From the NCBI GenBank assembly GCA_945879115.1, contig CAMDUR010000001.1:122244-186243 (forward strand): a DNA stretch of 64,000 nucleotides, given 5' to 3'. This document shows, piece by piece, positions 1 to 9,919 of this stretch. Each line of letters begins with the position of its first letter. Within the stretch, counting starts at the first letter, position 1. Origin of the DNA: Polynucleobacter meluiroseus. GTDB lineage: Bacteria > Pseudomonadota > Gammaproteobacteria > Burkholderiales > Burkholderiaceae. The notes under the pieces were generated by a model. It had not been told where the DNA came from. It ran no database searches and saw only the letters and a program-made list of their open reading frames with translations. Both the position numbers and the translations under genes were made by a program.

Positions 1-112
1 CTTTTTTAAATGCACTTTTTAGGCTGGCTGGTAAGATCGCCATTGGATCGGATGCTTTTAGCGCTTGAGCAAAGGCCTCTATTAAAAAATTTTCTGGATT
101 TATTTTGGTCAT
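1..112 (-). CDS. Probable glycerate 2-kinase (MOFRL/DUF4147 type), 5' fragment
   Basis: Only the first 37 codons lie in the window; the gene continues past base 1. The ATG (bases 110-112) follows the TGA of the upstream ABC transporter by one base, so the two are probably cotranscribed and translationally coupled. The visible N-terminus (a helix ending in the motif ASDPMAILPASL) resembles the start of bacterial glycerate 2-kinases of the GckA/TtuD kind, where an alanine-rich helix is followed by a DP..xLPxxL stretch. No catalytic region is visible, so the family call is a pattern match only. The reading frame itself is better supported than the product. Confidence 0.4.
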   Translation of the reverse strand, partial: MTKINPENFLIEAFAQALKASDPMAILPASLKSAFKK

Positions 113-113
113 A

Positions 114-1937
114 TCAAGATATTAGCTCTATTTGCGATTGCTGCACTCGCCACATTTCTGCATACCGTCCTTGTAGCGATAAAAGTGTGTCATGAGTTCC
201 TCTTTCAATGATCTTGCCGCCATCCATGACTAAAATCTGATGTGCGTGAATGACTGTTGAAAGTCTATGCGTAATAATTAAGGTGGTTCTATTTTGCGCT
301 AACGCTATCAACTCTTTCTGTATTGCTCTTTCAGTCTCAGAATCGAGAGCAGATGTAGCCTCATCAAAAATCAACACCGAAGGATTCTTTAATAAAGTTC
401 TGGCAATAGCCACCCTCTGTTTTTCACCGCCCGATAGCTTAAGGCCACGCTCCCCAACACTAGTTTTATATGCATCAGGCAAAGACATAATGAAATCATG
501 TATTTGTGCAGACTTAGCGGCTGCTTCAATCTCTAGCTGACTTGCACCTGGCTGACCGTATGCAATGTTGTATGCAATCGTGTCATTAAATAAAACAGTA
601 TCTTGAGGAACTATCCCAATAGCCTGGCGCAAAGTTATTTGTTTTAGATCTTTTATGTTTTGGTGATCAAGCTTAATTGCGCCTGAATTAACATCATAAA
701 AACGGAACAGTAATCGGGCTAGCGTACTTTTCCCTGCCCCGCTATGGCCAACCACTGCTGTGGTCTGCCCTGGAAGAATATCAAAACTCAAATCATTTAA
801 TATGACTCTATTAGGCTCATATGAGAAACCCACACCTTCAAAACTTACCTGTGGACCTCGGGTTTGATCGCGAATAATTAAATTTTGGGCTGTTGGGGAA
901 TCTGCAATCTCTTGATCAGTCTCCAATAAACTAAACATGCGATCCATATCTGTTAGAGCTTGCTTTATTTCTCGATAAATAACTCCCAAGAAATTAAGTG
1001 GGATGTAGAGTTGAATCATTAAAACGTTAACTAAGACCAAATCGCCAATAGTCATATTGCCATTAGCAACTCCCATTGTTGCTTGCCAAAGTATTAAGAT
1101 TAGGCCAGTTGCAATAATTGTTTGCTGACCAATATTTAGCAGCGCTAATGAACGTTGAGATTGGATAGCCGCCTCTCGATAACGCTTTAGATTTTCGTCA
1201 TATCTTCGGGCCTCGTAGCCTTCATTACCAAAATACTTAACTGTTTCGAAATTGATAAGGGAGTCAATTGCTCTTTGATGAGCCTTTGAATCTAAATCAT
1301 TCATTTTGCGACGATATTGAGCGCGCCACTCAGTTACTTTGACTGTAAAAATTACATAAATAATTAAAGCAAAAAAAGTTATTACTGCAAATGAAAAGTT
1401 GTACGCCCAGATGAAATAACCAAGGACTAAACCCAGCTCAACTAAAGTTGGCAGAATGCTATACAAAGAATAAGAAATTAATGACTGAATTCCTCGAGTA
1501 CCACGCTCAACATCACGCGTCATACCGCCCGTTTGTCTTGATAAGTGAAATCGCAAAGATAAGCCATGTAGATGCTCGAAAACTTGAAGTGCCACAGTCC
1601 TAACAGCACTCTCAGTTACCCTGGAGAATAAAAGCTCGCGAAGCTCTGTAAACAGGGAAGCGGACAATCTCAAAATTCCATACGCAACAACTAAAGCTGC
1701 TGGCACTACTACAAGCATTTCAATACCAGCTGGTAGAGCCATAGCGTCAACAAGCTCTTTAAGGAGAATAGGCACGCCCAAATTTGCTACTTTTGCAGCA
1801 ATCAAACAACTTAAAGCCAGTATCACCCTAGCCTTAAAAGCCCAAAGGTATGGCAATAGACTGCGAATTACCTTCCAATCATTACTTGGCTTTTGCTTAA
1901 CTGCTTCATCTTGATTGTGTGCTAAATGTCTCATCAT
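114..1937 (-). CDS. ABC transporter, Atm1/HMT1-type exporter, fused permease-ATPase
   Basis: A 607-residue half-transporter: six hydrophobic segments in residues about 35-320, then one nucleotide-binding domain with Walker A GHSGAGKS at about 397, the signature LSGGEKQR at about 505 and a Walker B followed by DEATSALD. The NFETVKYFGNE stretch near residue 229 is a hallmark of the Atm1 family, which exports glutathione-linked compounds and supports Fe-S or metal homeostasis; bacterial members often act in heavy-metal tolerance. It should form a homodimer in the inner membrane. It follows clsB on the same strand (33-base gap) and precedes the putative glycerate kinase by one base. Substrate cannot be read from the sequence. 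A second ATG one codon downstream could also serve as start. Confidence 0.9.
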   Translation of the reverse strand: MMRHLAHNQDEAVKQKPSNDWKVIRSLLPYLWAFKARVILALSCLIAAKVANLGVPILLKELVDAMALPAGIEMLVVVPAALVVAYGILRLSASLFTELRELLFSRVTESAVRTVALQVFEHLHGLSLRFHLSRQTGGMTRDVERGTRGIQSLISYSLYSILPTLVELGLVLGYFIWAYNFSFAVITFFALIIYVIFTVKVTEWRAQYRRKMNDLDSKAHQRAIDSLINFETVKYFGNEGYEARRYDENLKRYREAAIQSQRSLALLNIGQQTIIATGLILILWQATMGVANGNMTIGDLVLVNVLMIQLYIPLNFLGVIYREIKQALTDMDRMFSLLETDQEIADSPTAQNLIIRDQTRGPQVSFEGVGFSYEPNRVILNDLSFDILPGQTTAVVGHSGAGKSTLARLLFRFYDVNSGAIKLDHQNIKDLKQITLRQAIGIVPQDTVLFNDTIAYNIAYGQPGASQLEIEAAAKSAQIHDFIMSLPDAYKTSVGERGLKLSGGEKQRVAIARTLLKNPSVLIFDEATSALDSETERAIQKELIALAQNRTTLIITHRLSTVIHAHQILVMDGGKIIERGTHDTLLSLQGRYAEMWRVQQSQIELIS

Positions 1938-1970
1938 TTTCTTTTCTAAATTTAGTCACTTAAAGACTAA

Positions 1971-3185
1971 TTAATCTCTAATACTTGGTAAAGCCTCATC
2001 TTTTGTTCCAGCAGTAATGATTGATAGTACAAATCTTACAAAAATATAACTGAACCAATTGGCTAATTTTTCATAGATGGGTCTTTGATCATAGACTTCT
2101 GAAGAAACCTTTTGAGCAAGCTCCTTAGCTTGATCAGCAATCCTGCAACGAATTACCTTAATGACTTCATGATTACGAACAATTAAGTTAGCCTCATGAT
2201 TTAATAAAAATGAAAAATGATCAAAATTTGATGAGCCTAATGTAGCCCAACGCCCATCAACTACTATTGTTTTGGCATGCAATAACCCGTTAGGATATTC
2301 GTATATAGAAATATTTGCCTTTAACAACTGCCCATATAGAGTGGGGACCGCCCAATTCAACATTCGAAATTCATCTTTACCTAATAATAAGTTAACTGCT
2401 ACCCCTCTTTGCGCTGCGTTTACTAATGCTTTTCTCAGCCGTCTTCCCGGTAGAAAATAAGGGGTCACTAGCCAAATCTCCTCTCGAGACTGTCCAATGG
2501 CTTTAAGACTTGCTCTTTCAATATCTCGACGATGATGTAAGTTATCTCTTGCAACTAATGCTATCTCTGATTTGGCATCATGGCGCAAGCCCAAAAATTG
2601 ATTATTACCCCATGGAAGCTCTTGCTCAAGCATTCTTTTTAAAATATTTTGGGGATTCATTGAGTTTGGCTTTAAACGTTGCCACTGCCTCAAAAAGGTT
2701 GCATGTGCTTTTTCAACAACTCCACCAGTTGCCCGTAGTGCAAGATCCCACCTTAAGCCATTTAATAAGTTACCAGAGGAGTTTTTTACATCTTCACAAA
2801 CATTTATACCCCCTAAGTAAAGTTCAATCTCATCAATAATTATTATTTTTCTATGCGTTCTTGAAAAGCCAAATGGCCCAAACCAAGCTGGGTTGTAGTA
2901 ATTCAGTTGAACACCGGATTTAAGAAATTCAGACTCAAACTGAAATGGTGAAGATCCAAACCAATCAATAATGACTTTAACGTCTCGTCCTTTTTGAGCG
3001 GCATCGATGAGTAGCTTGGCTATTTTTTTTGCCTGCTTATCAGCAGAAAAAATGTAGGTCTCTAAATAAATACTTTTCTGGGCTTTTAACAGAGCAGCTT
3101 CAACAACCGAGAAGTAATCTTTACCGCCCTCAAGTAACTCTAAAGAATCAATACTCTGCCAACGATCTTTACGTAACAGTGACAT
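1971..3185 (-). CDS. clsB: Cardiolipin synthase, ClsB type
   Basis: A 404-residue phospholipase D superfamily enzyme with the two expected HKD motifs: HRKIIIID at about residue 111 and HAKTIVVD at about residue 303, the second followed by GSSNFD. The family condenses phospholipids such as phosphatidylglycerol and phosphatidylethanolamine to cardiolipin at the inner membrane. Like E. coli ClsB it lacks the two N-terminal membrane helices of ClsA; a hydrophobic stretch near the C-terminus (NWFSYIFVRFVLSIITAG) may touch the membrane. It sits eight bases after nudB. The bases just before its ATG read TAGAATAATCT, which could include a -10 box, but context suggests cotranscription with the genes above. 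Confidence 0.88.
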   Translation of the reverse strand: MSLLRKDRWQSIDSLELLEGGKDYFSVVEAALLKAQKSIYLETYIFSADKQAKKIAKLLIDAAQKGRDVKVIIDWFGSSPFQFESEFLKSGVQLNYYNPAWFGPFGFSRTHRKIIIIDEIELYLGGINVCEDVKNSSGNLLNGLRWDLALRATGGVVEKAHATFLRQWQRLKPNSMNPQNILKRMLEQELPWGNNQFLGLRHDAKSEIALVARDNLHHRRDIERASLKAIGQSREEIWLVTPYFLPGRRLRKALVNAAQRGVAVNLLLGKDEFRMLNWAVPTLYGQLLKANISIYEYPNGLLHAKTIVVDGRWATLGSSNFDHFSFLLNHEANLIVRNHEVIKVIRCRIADQAKELAQKVSSEVYDQRPIYEKLANWFSYIFVRFVLSIITAGTKDEALPSIRD

Positions 3186-3193
3186 AGATTATT

Positions 3194-3634
3194 CTAAATT
3201 GAGTTGAGCTTTCTGATTGCCTCTTGATTACTAGGAGAGAAGCACATACTTGCAGCATGCTCTATTGACTCCCATTTGTAGGAGGTGTGCTCTCTTGGTG
3301 CCAATTGAACTGGCACTCTGTCCTCTAGGGTCATCCTGAACCAATGCTCAGTATTGATCGTTATATCCTTGGGATATCTATGGCGCCACTCTGGATAGAT
3401 TTCATATTCAATTGAATGATTCATTGAAGCTAAAGCATTCTCATCAAAAATCTTGGCGTCAATTCCTGTTTCTTCTAAAAGCTCTCTTGCGGCTGTCTCT
3501 ATCAGTGACTCACCAATAAAATCTATGCTTCCAGTAACTGACTGCCAAAATCCCGGGTGATCGGCTCTTTCAAGCAATAACACCTCGCCCTTAGCTGTGT
3601 GAATGACAACTAAGACCGAGATGGGAATTTTCAC
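3194..3634 (-). CDS. nudB: Dihydroneopterin triphosphate diphosphatase (Nudix)
   Basis: A 146-residue Nudix hydrolase. The Nudix box is intact at about residues 36-58 ([20 protein letters not shown], then ETGI). NudB removes pyrophosphate from dihydroneopterin triphosphate in folate synthesis. Assignment to NudB rather than a generic Nudix protein rests on length (E. coli NudB is about 150 residues) and on position immediately after aspS, as in many proteobacteria. Its ATG overlaps the aspS stop by four bases (ATGA type), implying translational coupling. Confidence 0.85.
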   Translation of the reverse strand: MKIPISVLVVIHTAKGEVLLLERADHPGFWQSVTGSIDFIGESLIETAARELLEETGIDAKIFDENALASMNHSIEYEIYPEWRHRYPKDITINTEHWFRMTLEDRVPVQLAPREHTSYKWESIEHAASMCFSPSNQEAIRKLNSI

Positions 3635-5430
3635 GCAGGAACTTCTGTCTTACGTAAACGGATATGCAGTTCGCGTAATTGCTTTTCATCAACTGGGCTT
3701 GGCGCTTGCGTTAATAAACACTGTGCTCTTTGTGTTTTAGGGAAGGCAATAACATCACGGATAGATTCTGCACCCGTCATCATGGTCACAATTCGGTCCA
3801 AACCAAATGCGACACCGCCATGTGGAGGAGCACCATATTGCAAAGCATCTAGCAGGAAGCCAAACTTAGCCTGAGCTTCTTCTGGTCCAATTTTAAGAGC
3901 TCTAAATACTTGGCTCTGAACAACTTCTTTATGAATACGAACTGAGCCACCACCAATTTCCCAACCATTAAGAACCATGTCGTAGGCTTTAGCTAAACAC
4001 TTACCTGGATCAGTCTCAAGATATTTCAAATGCTCATCTTTAGGGCTTGTGAATGGATGGTGGCATGCAACCCATCGTGCCGCATCTTCATCGTAGTCAA
4101 ACATTGGGAAATCAACAACCCACATTGGCTGCCAAGTTTGTTCCATCAGACCATTTTCACGCGCCCAAGCTGAATGCCCTACTTTAAGTCTCAAGGCGCC
4201 AATTGAATCGTTGACTACCTTTTCCTTATCCGCCCCAAAGAAAATAATGTCGCCATCTTTAGCGCCAGTTCTTGCTAATATCTCTGCAACCGCAGCATCA
4301 TGCAAATTCTTCACAATGGGAGACTGCAAACCATCGCGACCCTTAGCAATTTCATTTACCTTGATCCAAGCCAACCCTTTGGCACCATAAATGGCAACAA
4401 ACTGTGTGTAGTCATCGATATCACTTCGGCTGATAGTCGCACCACCTGGAACTCGTAAACCAACCACTCGACCATTAGGCATATTGGCGGCGCCTGAGAA
4501 TACTTTGAAGTCAACGTCTTTCATGACATCAGTTAACTCGGTGAACTCTAATTTGACGCGAAGGTCAGGTTTATCAGATCCAAAACGAGCCATAGCCTCT
4601 GAGTAAGCCATTACTGGGAAAGGATTAGCTAACTCGACATTCATGACAGTTTTAAATATGTGACGAATCATGTTTTCAAATAAATCACGAATCTCATATT
4701 CATCTAAAAAGGCAGTTTCGCAATCAATTTGCGTAAATTCTGGTTGGCGATCTGCACGCAAGTCTTCATCACGGAAACATTTAGTAATTTGGTAGTAACG
4801 ATCAAACCCAGCTACCATCAATAATTGCTTAAACAACTGTGGCGACTGCGGTAAGGCAAAGAATTGGCCATCATGGACACGTGAAGGAACAAGATAGTCT
4901 CTCGCACCCTCAGGCGTGCTCTTAGTAAGCATTGGAGTTTCAATATCAATAAAGCCTGCCTGATCAAGATAGCGGCGACTTTCCATTGCAACGTTATAGC
5001 GTAAACGCAAATTCTTTTGCATTTGAGGTCGACGTAAATCTAGTACACGATGAGTTAAGCGCGTTGTCTCAGAAAGATTGTCGTCTTCCAATTGGAATGG
5101 TGGAGTTATAGAGGCATTTAAAATATTTAGTTCGTGACAAAGAATTTCTACTTTACCGCTTACCAAATCGTTGTTCTCTGTTCCGGCAGGACGGGCTCTT
5201 ACAAGGCCAATGATTTGAATACAAAACTCATTACGAACTTCCTCAGCCATTTTGAACATGTCAGCGCGATCAGGATCACAAACAACCTGCACAAAACCAT
5301 CCCGATCTCGTAAGTCAATAAAAATAACTCCGCCATGATCGCGACGGCGATTAACCCAACCGGCTAATGTGACTTGTTCTCCGATAAGGGCCTCTGTAAC
5401 TTGACCACACTGATGGCTACGCATTGACAT
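3631..5430 (-). CDS. aspS: Aspartate--tRNA ligase
   Basis: A 599-residue class II aminoacyl-tRNA synthetase of the bacterial AspRS type. It has an N-terminal OB fold for the anticodon ([20 protein letters not shown] near residue 20), the motif 2 stretch [19 protein letters not shown], the bacterial GAD insert, and motif 3 [11 protein letters not shown] near the C-terminus. It charges tRNA-Asp; whether it also charges tRNA-Asn cannot be settled here. The start is preceded by AGGA about eight bases upstream. It lies nine bases after the DUF502 gene and overlaps nudB by four bases. Full length, nothing unusual. Confidence 0.97.
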   Translation of the reverse strand: MSMRSHQCGQVTEALIGEQVTLAGWVNRRRDHGGVIFIDLRDRDGFVQVVCDPDRADMFKMAEEVRNEFCIQIIGLVRARPAGTENNDLVSGKVEILCHELNILNASITPPFQLEDDNLSETTRLTHRVLDLRRPQMQKNLRLRYNVAMESRRYLDQAGFIDIETPMLTKSTPEGARDYLVPSRVHDGQFFALPQSPQLFKQLLMVAGFDRYYQITKCFRDEDLRADRQPEFTQIDCETAFLDEYEIRDLFENMIRHIFKTVMNVELANPFPVMAYSEAMARFGSDKPDLRVKLEFTELTDVMKDVDFKVFSGAANMPNGRVVGLRVPGGATISRSDIDDYTQFVAIYGAKGLAWIKVNEIAKGRDGLQSPIVKNLHDAAVAEILARTGAKDGDIIFFGADKEKVVNDSIGALRLKVGHSAWARENGLMEQTWQPMWVVDFPMFDYDEDAARWVACHHPFTSPKDEHLKYLETDPGKCLAKAYDMVLNGWEIGGGSVRIHKEVVQSQVFRALKIGPEEAQAKFGFLLDALQYGAPPHGGVAFGLDRIVTMMTGAESIRDVIAFPKTQRAQCLLTQAPSPVDEKQLRELHIRLRKTEVPA

Positions 5431-5438
5431 AAAACTTC

Positions 5439-6074
5439 CTACTTTGCAGTTGATTCTGGATGATGTGAAGGAGGTACTGACCCCATTGAAACAATATGTT
5501 TAAGGGCTTCTTCGACCCCCATATCAAGCTCTATGATGTCCGCTTTAGGAACAATCATAAAAAAACCTGAAGTTGGGTTTGGAGTTGTTGGCAAAAACAC
5601 ATTCACGTGCTCACCATTTAATTTATCAGTAATCTCTTCTGCTGGATTACCAGTGACAAAAGCGATAGTCCAAGAACCATTTCGTGGATATGGAATTAAT
5701 ACTGCTTTTCTAAAGGCATTGCCTTTACTTGAAAATAAAGTGCCAGAGACTTGTTTAACGCTCGAGTAGATGGATTTAACGATTGGAATGCGTGCAATAA
5801 ATTGATCCCACAAACGTACCCACCACTGCCCAGCAAAGTTAGCCGCTATGACACCAGTGACCAAGATAATGCCAATAACAATCAGAATACCCACACCAGG
5901 GAGATCATTAAAGGACTGCAGTGCTGGCTTAGATCCCAAAGGCGAAAGGGCCATCAGAGCCGACATGACTGAGCCAAAAATACTATTTAATAAAGATAAG
6001 CCCCAAGTTATCACCCAAACAGTGATAGCTAAAGGGGCCCAAACGAGCATGCCGGCGATAAAATATTTTTTCAT
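5439..6074 (-). CDS. DUF502 family inner-membrane protein
   Basis: A 211-residue protein with two strong hydrophobic segments: residues about 5-30 (start [20 protein letters not shown]) and about 60-85 ([20 protein letters not shown]). A conserved region follows with [16 protein letters not shown] and [12 protein letters not shown]. This is the typical DUF502 layout. The family has no established biochemical role in bacteria. It is very often found between ubiB and aspS in betaproteobacteria, as here (20 bases after ubiB, 8 before aspS), so the neighbourhood gives no further clue. Confidence 0.9.
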   Translation of the reverse strand: MKKYFIAGMLVWAPLAITVWVITWGLSLLNSIFGSVMSALMALSPLGSKPALQSFNDLPGVGILIVIGIILVTGVIAANFAGQWWVRLWDQFIARIPIVKSIYSSVKQVSGTLFSSKGNAFRKAVLIPYPRNGSWTIAFVTGNPAEEITDKLNGEHVNVFLPTTPNPTSGFFMIVPKADIIELDMGVEEALKHIVSMGSVPPSHHPESTAK

Positions 6075-6094
6075 GAAGCTTTAAATTATAGGGC

Positions 6095-7672
6095 TTAGCC
6101 AAGCCAGGTGAGCGTAAATAAGGTTCCTGTGAATAATCCACCAAAGAAAAGGATGCTTCCCCAAATTAATCTTCGCGTTTGCTTTTGTTCAACAATCAGC
6201 TTTAGCATTAACTCTTGTGTGACATCATTTTGTTTTTCTTGATGATTCTCTAGTAATTTTACAAGAAGTCTAGGGATAGTAGGCACTAACTTAGACCATT
6301 GTGGCGCCTCATTCTTAATGCGCTCAATAAAACCCCGTAGACCAATTTGTTGATCCATCCAACGCTCTAAAACTGGTTTCGCTGTTTTCCATAAATCCAT
6401 GTCAGGGTCCAATTGGCGACCCAAACCTTCTACGTTTAATAAAGTTTTTTGTAGCAAAGTCAGTTGAGGTTGAATTTCAACGTTAAATCTTCTTGAAACC
6501 TGAAAAAGCCTCATCAGCACAATACCCAACGAAATGTCCTTTAATGGACGATCGAAATAAGGCTCACACACTGATCTAACTGAGCCTTCAAGTTCTTCAA
6601 CCCTAGTTTCTTTAGGTACCCACCCAGATTCAATATGTAGCTCAGCAACTCTTCGGTAATCTCTATTAAAAAAAGCTAAGAAATTTTGTGCTAAATAATT
6701 TTTATCAACATCAGACAATGCTCCCACAATGCCAAAGTCTAAAGCGATATAACGACCAAATGTTTCAGGTGCAATACTTACGAAAATATTTCCAGGATGC
6801 ATGTCTGCATGGAAAAAGCCATCTTGGAATACTTGCGTGAAAAAAATCTCCACACCATCTGATGCCAACTTTTTTAAATCAATACCAGCTGCTTGAAGTT
6901 GCTCTAGCTTAGAGATTGGTATTCCATACATACGCTCCATAACCATCACGTTTAAACCACATAGATCCCAATACATCTCAGGGATCATTAATTTGGTTGA
7001 ATCTGCAAAGTTTCTTCGAAGTTGACTTGAATTAGCAGCCTCCCTCATCAGATCTAACTCATCGTGTAAATAAGTGTCAAACTCTTCTACGTTCTCTCTT
7101 GGTTTTAAGCGCTTGCCATCTTTCCACAACTTCTCAACTAAACCTGCAAGTATTTTCAATAACGATAAGTCACTTTCAATAATCGACAAAATACCGGGGC
7201 GCAAAACTTTTACAGCTACATGTTTACCTTCCCATTCAGGATACTTGTCGGTTCCTTTTAAAACTGCAAAGTGGACCTGTGCAACTGAAGCGCTTGCTGT
7301 TGGAGTTCGATCAAAAGTAATAAAAACTTCAGATAACTTTTTACCAAGAGAGGCCTCTACCAAGGCAATCGACTTATCTTCTGAGAATGGTGGGACTTGA
7401 TCTTGTAACTTTGCTAATTCATCAGCAATATCAGTGGGCAGAAGATCCCGGCGCGTTGATAAAACTTGACCAAACTTAATAAAAATCGGACCTAATGCTT
7501 CTAAAGCTAGTCGTAAACTTTCGCCACGTGTATAAGAACCAGGTGTCGTCCAAGATAGAGCAGATAAAATTAATTTAATAATGCCGGGCTTTAAACTATC
7601 CCTAACTATTCTTAAAAGCCCAAAGCGCCAGATAGTGAAGATGATCTTCAATAATCTTAAAAGCTGTCTCAC
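6095..7672 (-). CDS. ubiB: Ubiquinone biosynthesis regulatory kinase-like protein UbiB
   Basis: A 525-residue protein of the ADCK/ABC1/UbiB atypical kinase family. It shows the KxGQ-type motif ([19 protein letters not shown] near residue 65), an ATP-binding Lys in [10 protein letters not shown], the [10 protein letters not shown] catalytic loop and the DFG-like FGIVG, then two C-terminal membrane helices ([14 protein letters not shown]). UbiB supports aerobic and anaerobic ubiquinone synthesis, probably by ATP-driven handling of the prenylated intermediates together with UbiJ/UbiK and the hydroxylases. The start overlaps ubiJ by four bases, giving a compact ubiJ-ubiB pair downstream of ubiE. 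Confidence 0.95.
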   Translation of the reverse strand: MRQLLRLLKIIFTIWRFGLLRIVRDSLKPGIIKLILSALSWTTPGSYTRGESLRLALEALGPIFIKFGQVLSTRRDLLPTDIADELAKLQDQVPPFSEDKSIALVEASLGKKLSEVFITFDRTPTASASVAQVHFAVLKGTDKYPEWEGKHVAVKVLRPGILSIIESDLSLLKILAGLVEKLWKDGKRLKPRENVEEFDTYLHDELDLMREAANSSQLRRNFADSTKLMIPEMYWDLCGLNVMVMERMYGIPISKLEQLQAAGIDLKKLASDGVEIFFTQVFQDGFFHADMHPGNIFVSIAPETFGRYIALDFGIVGALSDVDKNYLAQNFLAFFNRDYRRVAELHIESGWVPKETRVEELEGSVRSVCEPYFDRPLKDISLGIVLMRLFQVSRRFNVEIQPQLTLLQKTLLNVEGLGRQLDPDMDLWKTAKPVLERWMDQQIGLRGFIERIKNEAPQWSKLVPTIPRLLVKLLENHQEKQNDVTQELMLKLIVEQKQTRRLIWGSILFFGGLFTGTLFTLTWLG

Positions 7673-8247
7673 TGAGTCTTCTCCAATAGGCGTTCAATAC
7701 GTTTTTCAATACGTTCAACATCATCGCGTAATTGACGCAGGTTATTTTTGTAATGGGCTAACTCTTCTTGCTGAACTAAGGTTGGCTTCTCATGAACCAA
7801 ATACTCAAAAATACTACCGCCGACATCTTTAGCAGCAGCTTGGCCATACGTATTCGCTTTTTTAGCAACTTGGACGATGCGGTGCGCCATTGCATCACCA
7901 ACAAGCTTTGAGAGATCCTCTTCGAATTCCCACCGTAACTGCCCTGCCAACTTTGACATAGCATGAGCCAAATCTACATCACCAGATACTTTCACATGTT
8001 GTGCCGCAGCGTCTTGACCACCCGCTACAAAAGCACTTAAAACATCAGACCCGATGGTTAGTTTGACATTAGGCTCAACTATAGAATTTTGAACTAGCGA
8101 AAACCGACTGTTCTCATCAATCATGAGATTAACTTCTGTCATTGGTAAAACTATATGTATTGTTTTACCAATGTGCTTGCGTAAAAGATCACTGGCCCAA
8201 GATTCTTGGGCCAGTAGATAGTTTAAGGCTTGAACAAACTTTTTCAG
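7669..8247 (-). CDS. ubiJ: Ubiquinone biosynthesis accessory factor UbiJ (SCP2 domain), probable non-canonical CTG start
   Basis: From the only available ATG (bases 8140-8142) the protein is 157 residues: an SCP2-like lipid-binding domain, a linker and a C-terminal coiled coil ([20 protein letters not shown]). The same frame, however, stays open for 35 further codons and reads [20 protein letters not shown] then [10 protein letters not shown]. That matches the usual UbiJ N-terminus (LLAQEPWA..., GK..R..LP), giving 192 residues against about 200 for the family. No ATG, GTG or TTG occurs in that extension. A CTG at 8245-8247, one base after the tim44-like stop TAA, is the best start and could use termination-reinitiation. 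An in-frame TAG lies a few codons further upstream. UbiJ binds ubiquinone lipids and scaffolds the Ubi complex. The conservative annotation is 7669-8142. Confidence 0.75.
   Translation of the reverse strand: MKKFVQALNYLLAQESWASDLLRKHIGKTIHIVLPMTEVNLMIDENSRFSLVQNSIVEPNVKLTIGSDVLSAFVAGGQDAAAQHVKVSGDVDLAHAMSKLAGQLRWEFEEDLSKLVGDAMAHRIVQVAKKANTYGQAAAKDVGGSIFEYLVHEKPTLVQQEELAHYKNNLRQLRDDVERIEKRIERLLEKTQ
8140..8173. repeat. Perfect 12-bp inverted repeat across the only ATG of ubiJ
   Basis: Arms CATTGGTAAAAC (8140-8151) and GTTTTACCAATG (8162-8173) with a 10-base loop. On the minus-strand transcript the ATG at 8142-8140 lies at the end of the 3' arm, so it would be buried in the hairpin. If translation starts upstream the repeat is coding. 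Confidence 0.8.
8191..8215. repeat. Perfect 10-bp inverted repeat just after the tim44-like gene
   Basis: Arms ACTGGCCCAA (8191-8200) and TTGGGCCAGT (8206-8215) around a 5-base loop. On the minus strand it lies 34 bases after the stop of the Tim44-like gene and is followed by GATCTTTTACG. That could be read as a weak intrinsic terminator, but the extended ubiJ frame runs straight through it (LLAQESWAS). Attenuation between the two genes is possible. Confidence 0.6.
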
Positions 8248-8248
8248 A

Positions 8249-9127
8249 TTAGACCAATTGTTGTATACCGGCTAGTACCCAACCACCTTGACCATTGACA
8301 GGTTTTGTTAAATTCCAAACCTCAATAAATGACTCTGCTGTACCTTCTGCTTGCTCACGAATCATTCCTGAGAATCGAACGCTAGCAAGATGAATATCAC
8401 TTGTTGTTTCGACACCTAATAATTCAGCATCAAGCGTTAATACTTCAGTGCGATTATTGGCATTGGCACGAGCACCAAGATCTTGACTCAACTCTACAAA
8501 CATCTCAGGAGTGGCAAATTCTCTTAACTTCTCTAAGTCACCATGATCCCAAGCCTGCTGTAAATGTACAAAGTGCTTCTTAGCATTTAATAGGAAAGAC
8601 TCTTGATCAAAATTCTGAATTCCAGTTTCTTGAACTACCGCCTCTGGTGCTGAAGAAGCACCTGGCATGACTGGCTGTTCTCTTTCGTATTGTTTTGCAG
8701 AATCCCACTGAGATCCGCCGGCAGGACTCATCTTATATTTAGCTTGAGAACCTGCAAACTTTCTAAAGAGCCATAGACCGATCATCGCTACTGCCATCAC
8801 CATTAATAAACCCATAAAGAATGATGATGCAGCTTCACCTAGACCGAAGTGAGAAAGCAGCCAACCAATTCCTAGTCCAGCGGCTAAACCACCTAGAATA
8901 CCACCCATCCCAAAGCCTTTTTTAGGTTGTGCAGCCGCCGGCGCAGCAGCAGGTGCAGCTGCGGGAGCTGCTGGTTTAGCAGCAGGCGTCGCTTCTTTCT
9001 TCGAGATATTAGACTGTTTACCAACGCTTTTTGAGCCACCAAGACGTTTTGCTTCAACATCCATTGAAGAGCCCAATAAAACAAAAGAAGAAAGAACTAA
9101 GTAAACAAAACTTTTCTTCAAAATCAT
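8249..9127 (-). CDS. Tim44-like domain protein, membrane-associated
   Basis: A 292-residue protein with an N-terminal hydrophobic signal (MILKKSFVYLVLSSFVLLGS), then a low-complexity Ala/Pro region (residues about 47-70), a glycine-rich hydrophobic stretch (GGILGGLAAGLGIGWLL), a membrane helix (FFMGLLMVMAVAMIGLWLF) and a C-terminal Tim44-like/NTF2-like domain ending IQQLV. The bacterial family is poorly characterised; the mitochondrial name giver tethers Hsp70 to the import pore. In betaproteobacteria it is regularly found between ubiE and ubiJ-ubiB, as here. The start has a GAGG Shine-Dalgarno seven bases upstream. Confidence 0.85.
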   Translation of the reverse strand: MILKKSFVYLVLSSFVLLGSSMDVEAKRLGGSKSVGKQSNISKKEATPAAKPAAPAAAPAAAPAAAQPKKGFGMGGILGGLAAGLGIGWLLSHFGLGEAASSFFMGLLMVMAVAMIGLWLFRKFAGSQAKYKMSPAGGSQWDSAKQYEREQPVMPGASSAPEAVVQETGIQNFDQESFLLNAKKHFVHLQQAWDHGDLEKLREFATPEMFVELSQDLGARANANNRTEVLTLDAELLGVETTSDIHLASVRFSGMIREQAEGTAESFIEVWNLTKPVNGQGGWVLAGIQQLV

Positions 9128-9151
9128 TTGACACCTCTTAAAGTAAAAAAA

Positions 9152-9895
9152 CTAATATTTATAACCAATATGTAATGCAACAATACCACCAGTCAGGGAG
9201 TGATACTCAACCTTATCAAAACCCACTTCTTCCATCATGGCTTTAAGCGCCTTTTGATCTGGGTGCATTCTGATAGATTCAGCTAAGTAACGATAACTGT
9301 CTGCGTCACCAGCTACTTTTTGGCCCAACCAAGGCAGTATTTTGAACGAATAAGCATCGTAAATCGGCTTCAATGTATCTGCAGGTTTAGAAAACTCTAA
9401 AACCATCACTTTCCCACCAGGCTTTACTACCCGTAACATCTCTTTAAGAGCCGTCTCTTTATGGGTCATATTGCGAAGTCCAAAAGCAACTGTAGTTAAG
9501 TCAAAATAATTGTTTGGGAAAGGAATTTGCTCTGCATCAACCTGAACACAGGGTAAATAGTAGCCTTTGTCTAACAAACGATCGCGGCCACAGCCCAACA
9601 TAGATGCATTGATATCTGTTAACCAAACTTGTCCACCTGTTTCGCGCTCAAGCCCCACTGATTTAGCAAAGCTTAAAGATAAGTCACCAGTACCCCCAGC
9701 AATATCCAAAACTTTATGACCGAGACGAACCCCTGCTTTACTGATAGTGAAATGCTTCCAAACACGATGTAAGCCACCAGACATCAAGTCATTCATGATG
9801 TCGTATTTATTGGCTACAGAGTGAAAGACTTCGGCAACTTTATTTGCCTTTTCCCTCTCATCAACTGTTTTATATCCGAAGTGCGTTTGAGCCAT
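9152..9895 (-). CDS. ubiE: Demethylmenaquinone/2-methoxy-6-polyprenylbenzoquinol C-methyltransferase
   Basis: A 247-residue class I SAM-dependent methyltransferase with motif [13 protein letters not shown] near residue 64, the UbiE signature [13 protein letters not shown] near the N-terminus and [20 protein letters not shown] in the middle. UbiE adds the C-methyl group to the quinone ring in ubiquinone synthesis. It lies 24 bases after the DUF971 gene, and the run continues to the Tim44-like gene, ubiJ and ubiB. Standard length, no anomaly. Confidence 0.97.
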   Translation of the reverse strand: MAQTHFGYKTVDEREKANKVAEVFHSVANKYDIMNDLMSGGLHRVWKHFTISKAGVRLGHKVLDIAGGTGDLSLSFAKSVGLERETGGQVWLTDINASMLGCGRDRLLDKGYYLPCVQVDAEQIPFPNNYFDLTTVAFGLRNMTHKETALKEMLRVVKPGGKVMVLEFSKPADTLKPIYDAYSFKILPWLGQKVAGDADSYRYLAESIRMHPDQKALKAMMEEVGFDKVEYHSLTGGIVALHIGYKY

Positions 9896-9919
9896 ATTTG
9901 TTTTTTTATTTTGGAAAGA

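Noticed and set aside
10..195. Plus-strand open frame at the start of the window
   Set aside because: It is antisense to the ABC transporter end and to the 5' fragment of the next gene, with no family match.
8191..8225. Hairpin after the Tim44-like gene as a plain intrinsic terminator
   Set aside because: It lies inside the extended ubiJ reading frame, the U tract after it is short (CTTTTAC), and ubiJ-ubiB would then need their own promoter. I list it as an inverted repeat rather than a terminator.
8893..9084. Alternate minus-strand frame inside the Tim44-like gene
   Set aside because: It is a frame-shifted reading of the Ala/Pro-rich region giving Leu/Arg repeats; not a separate protein.
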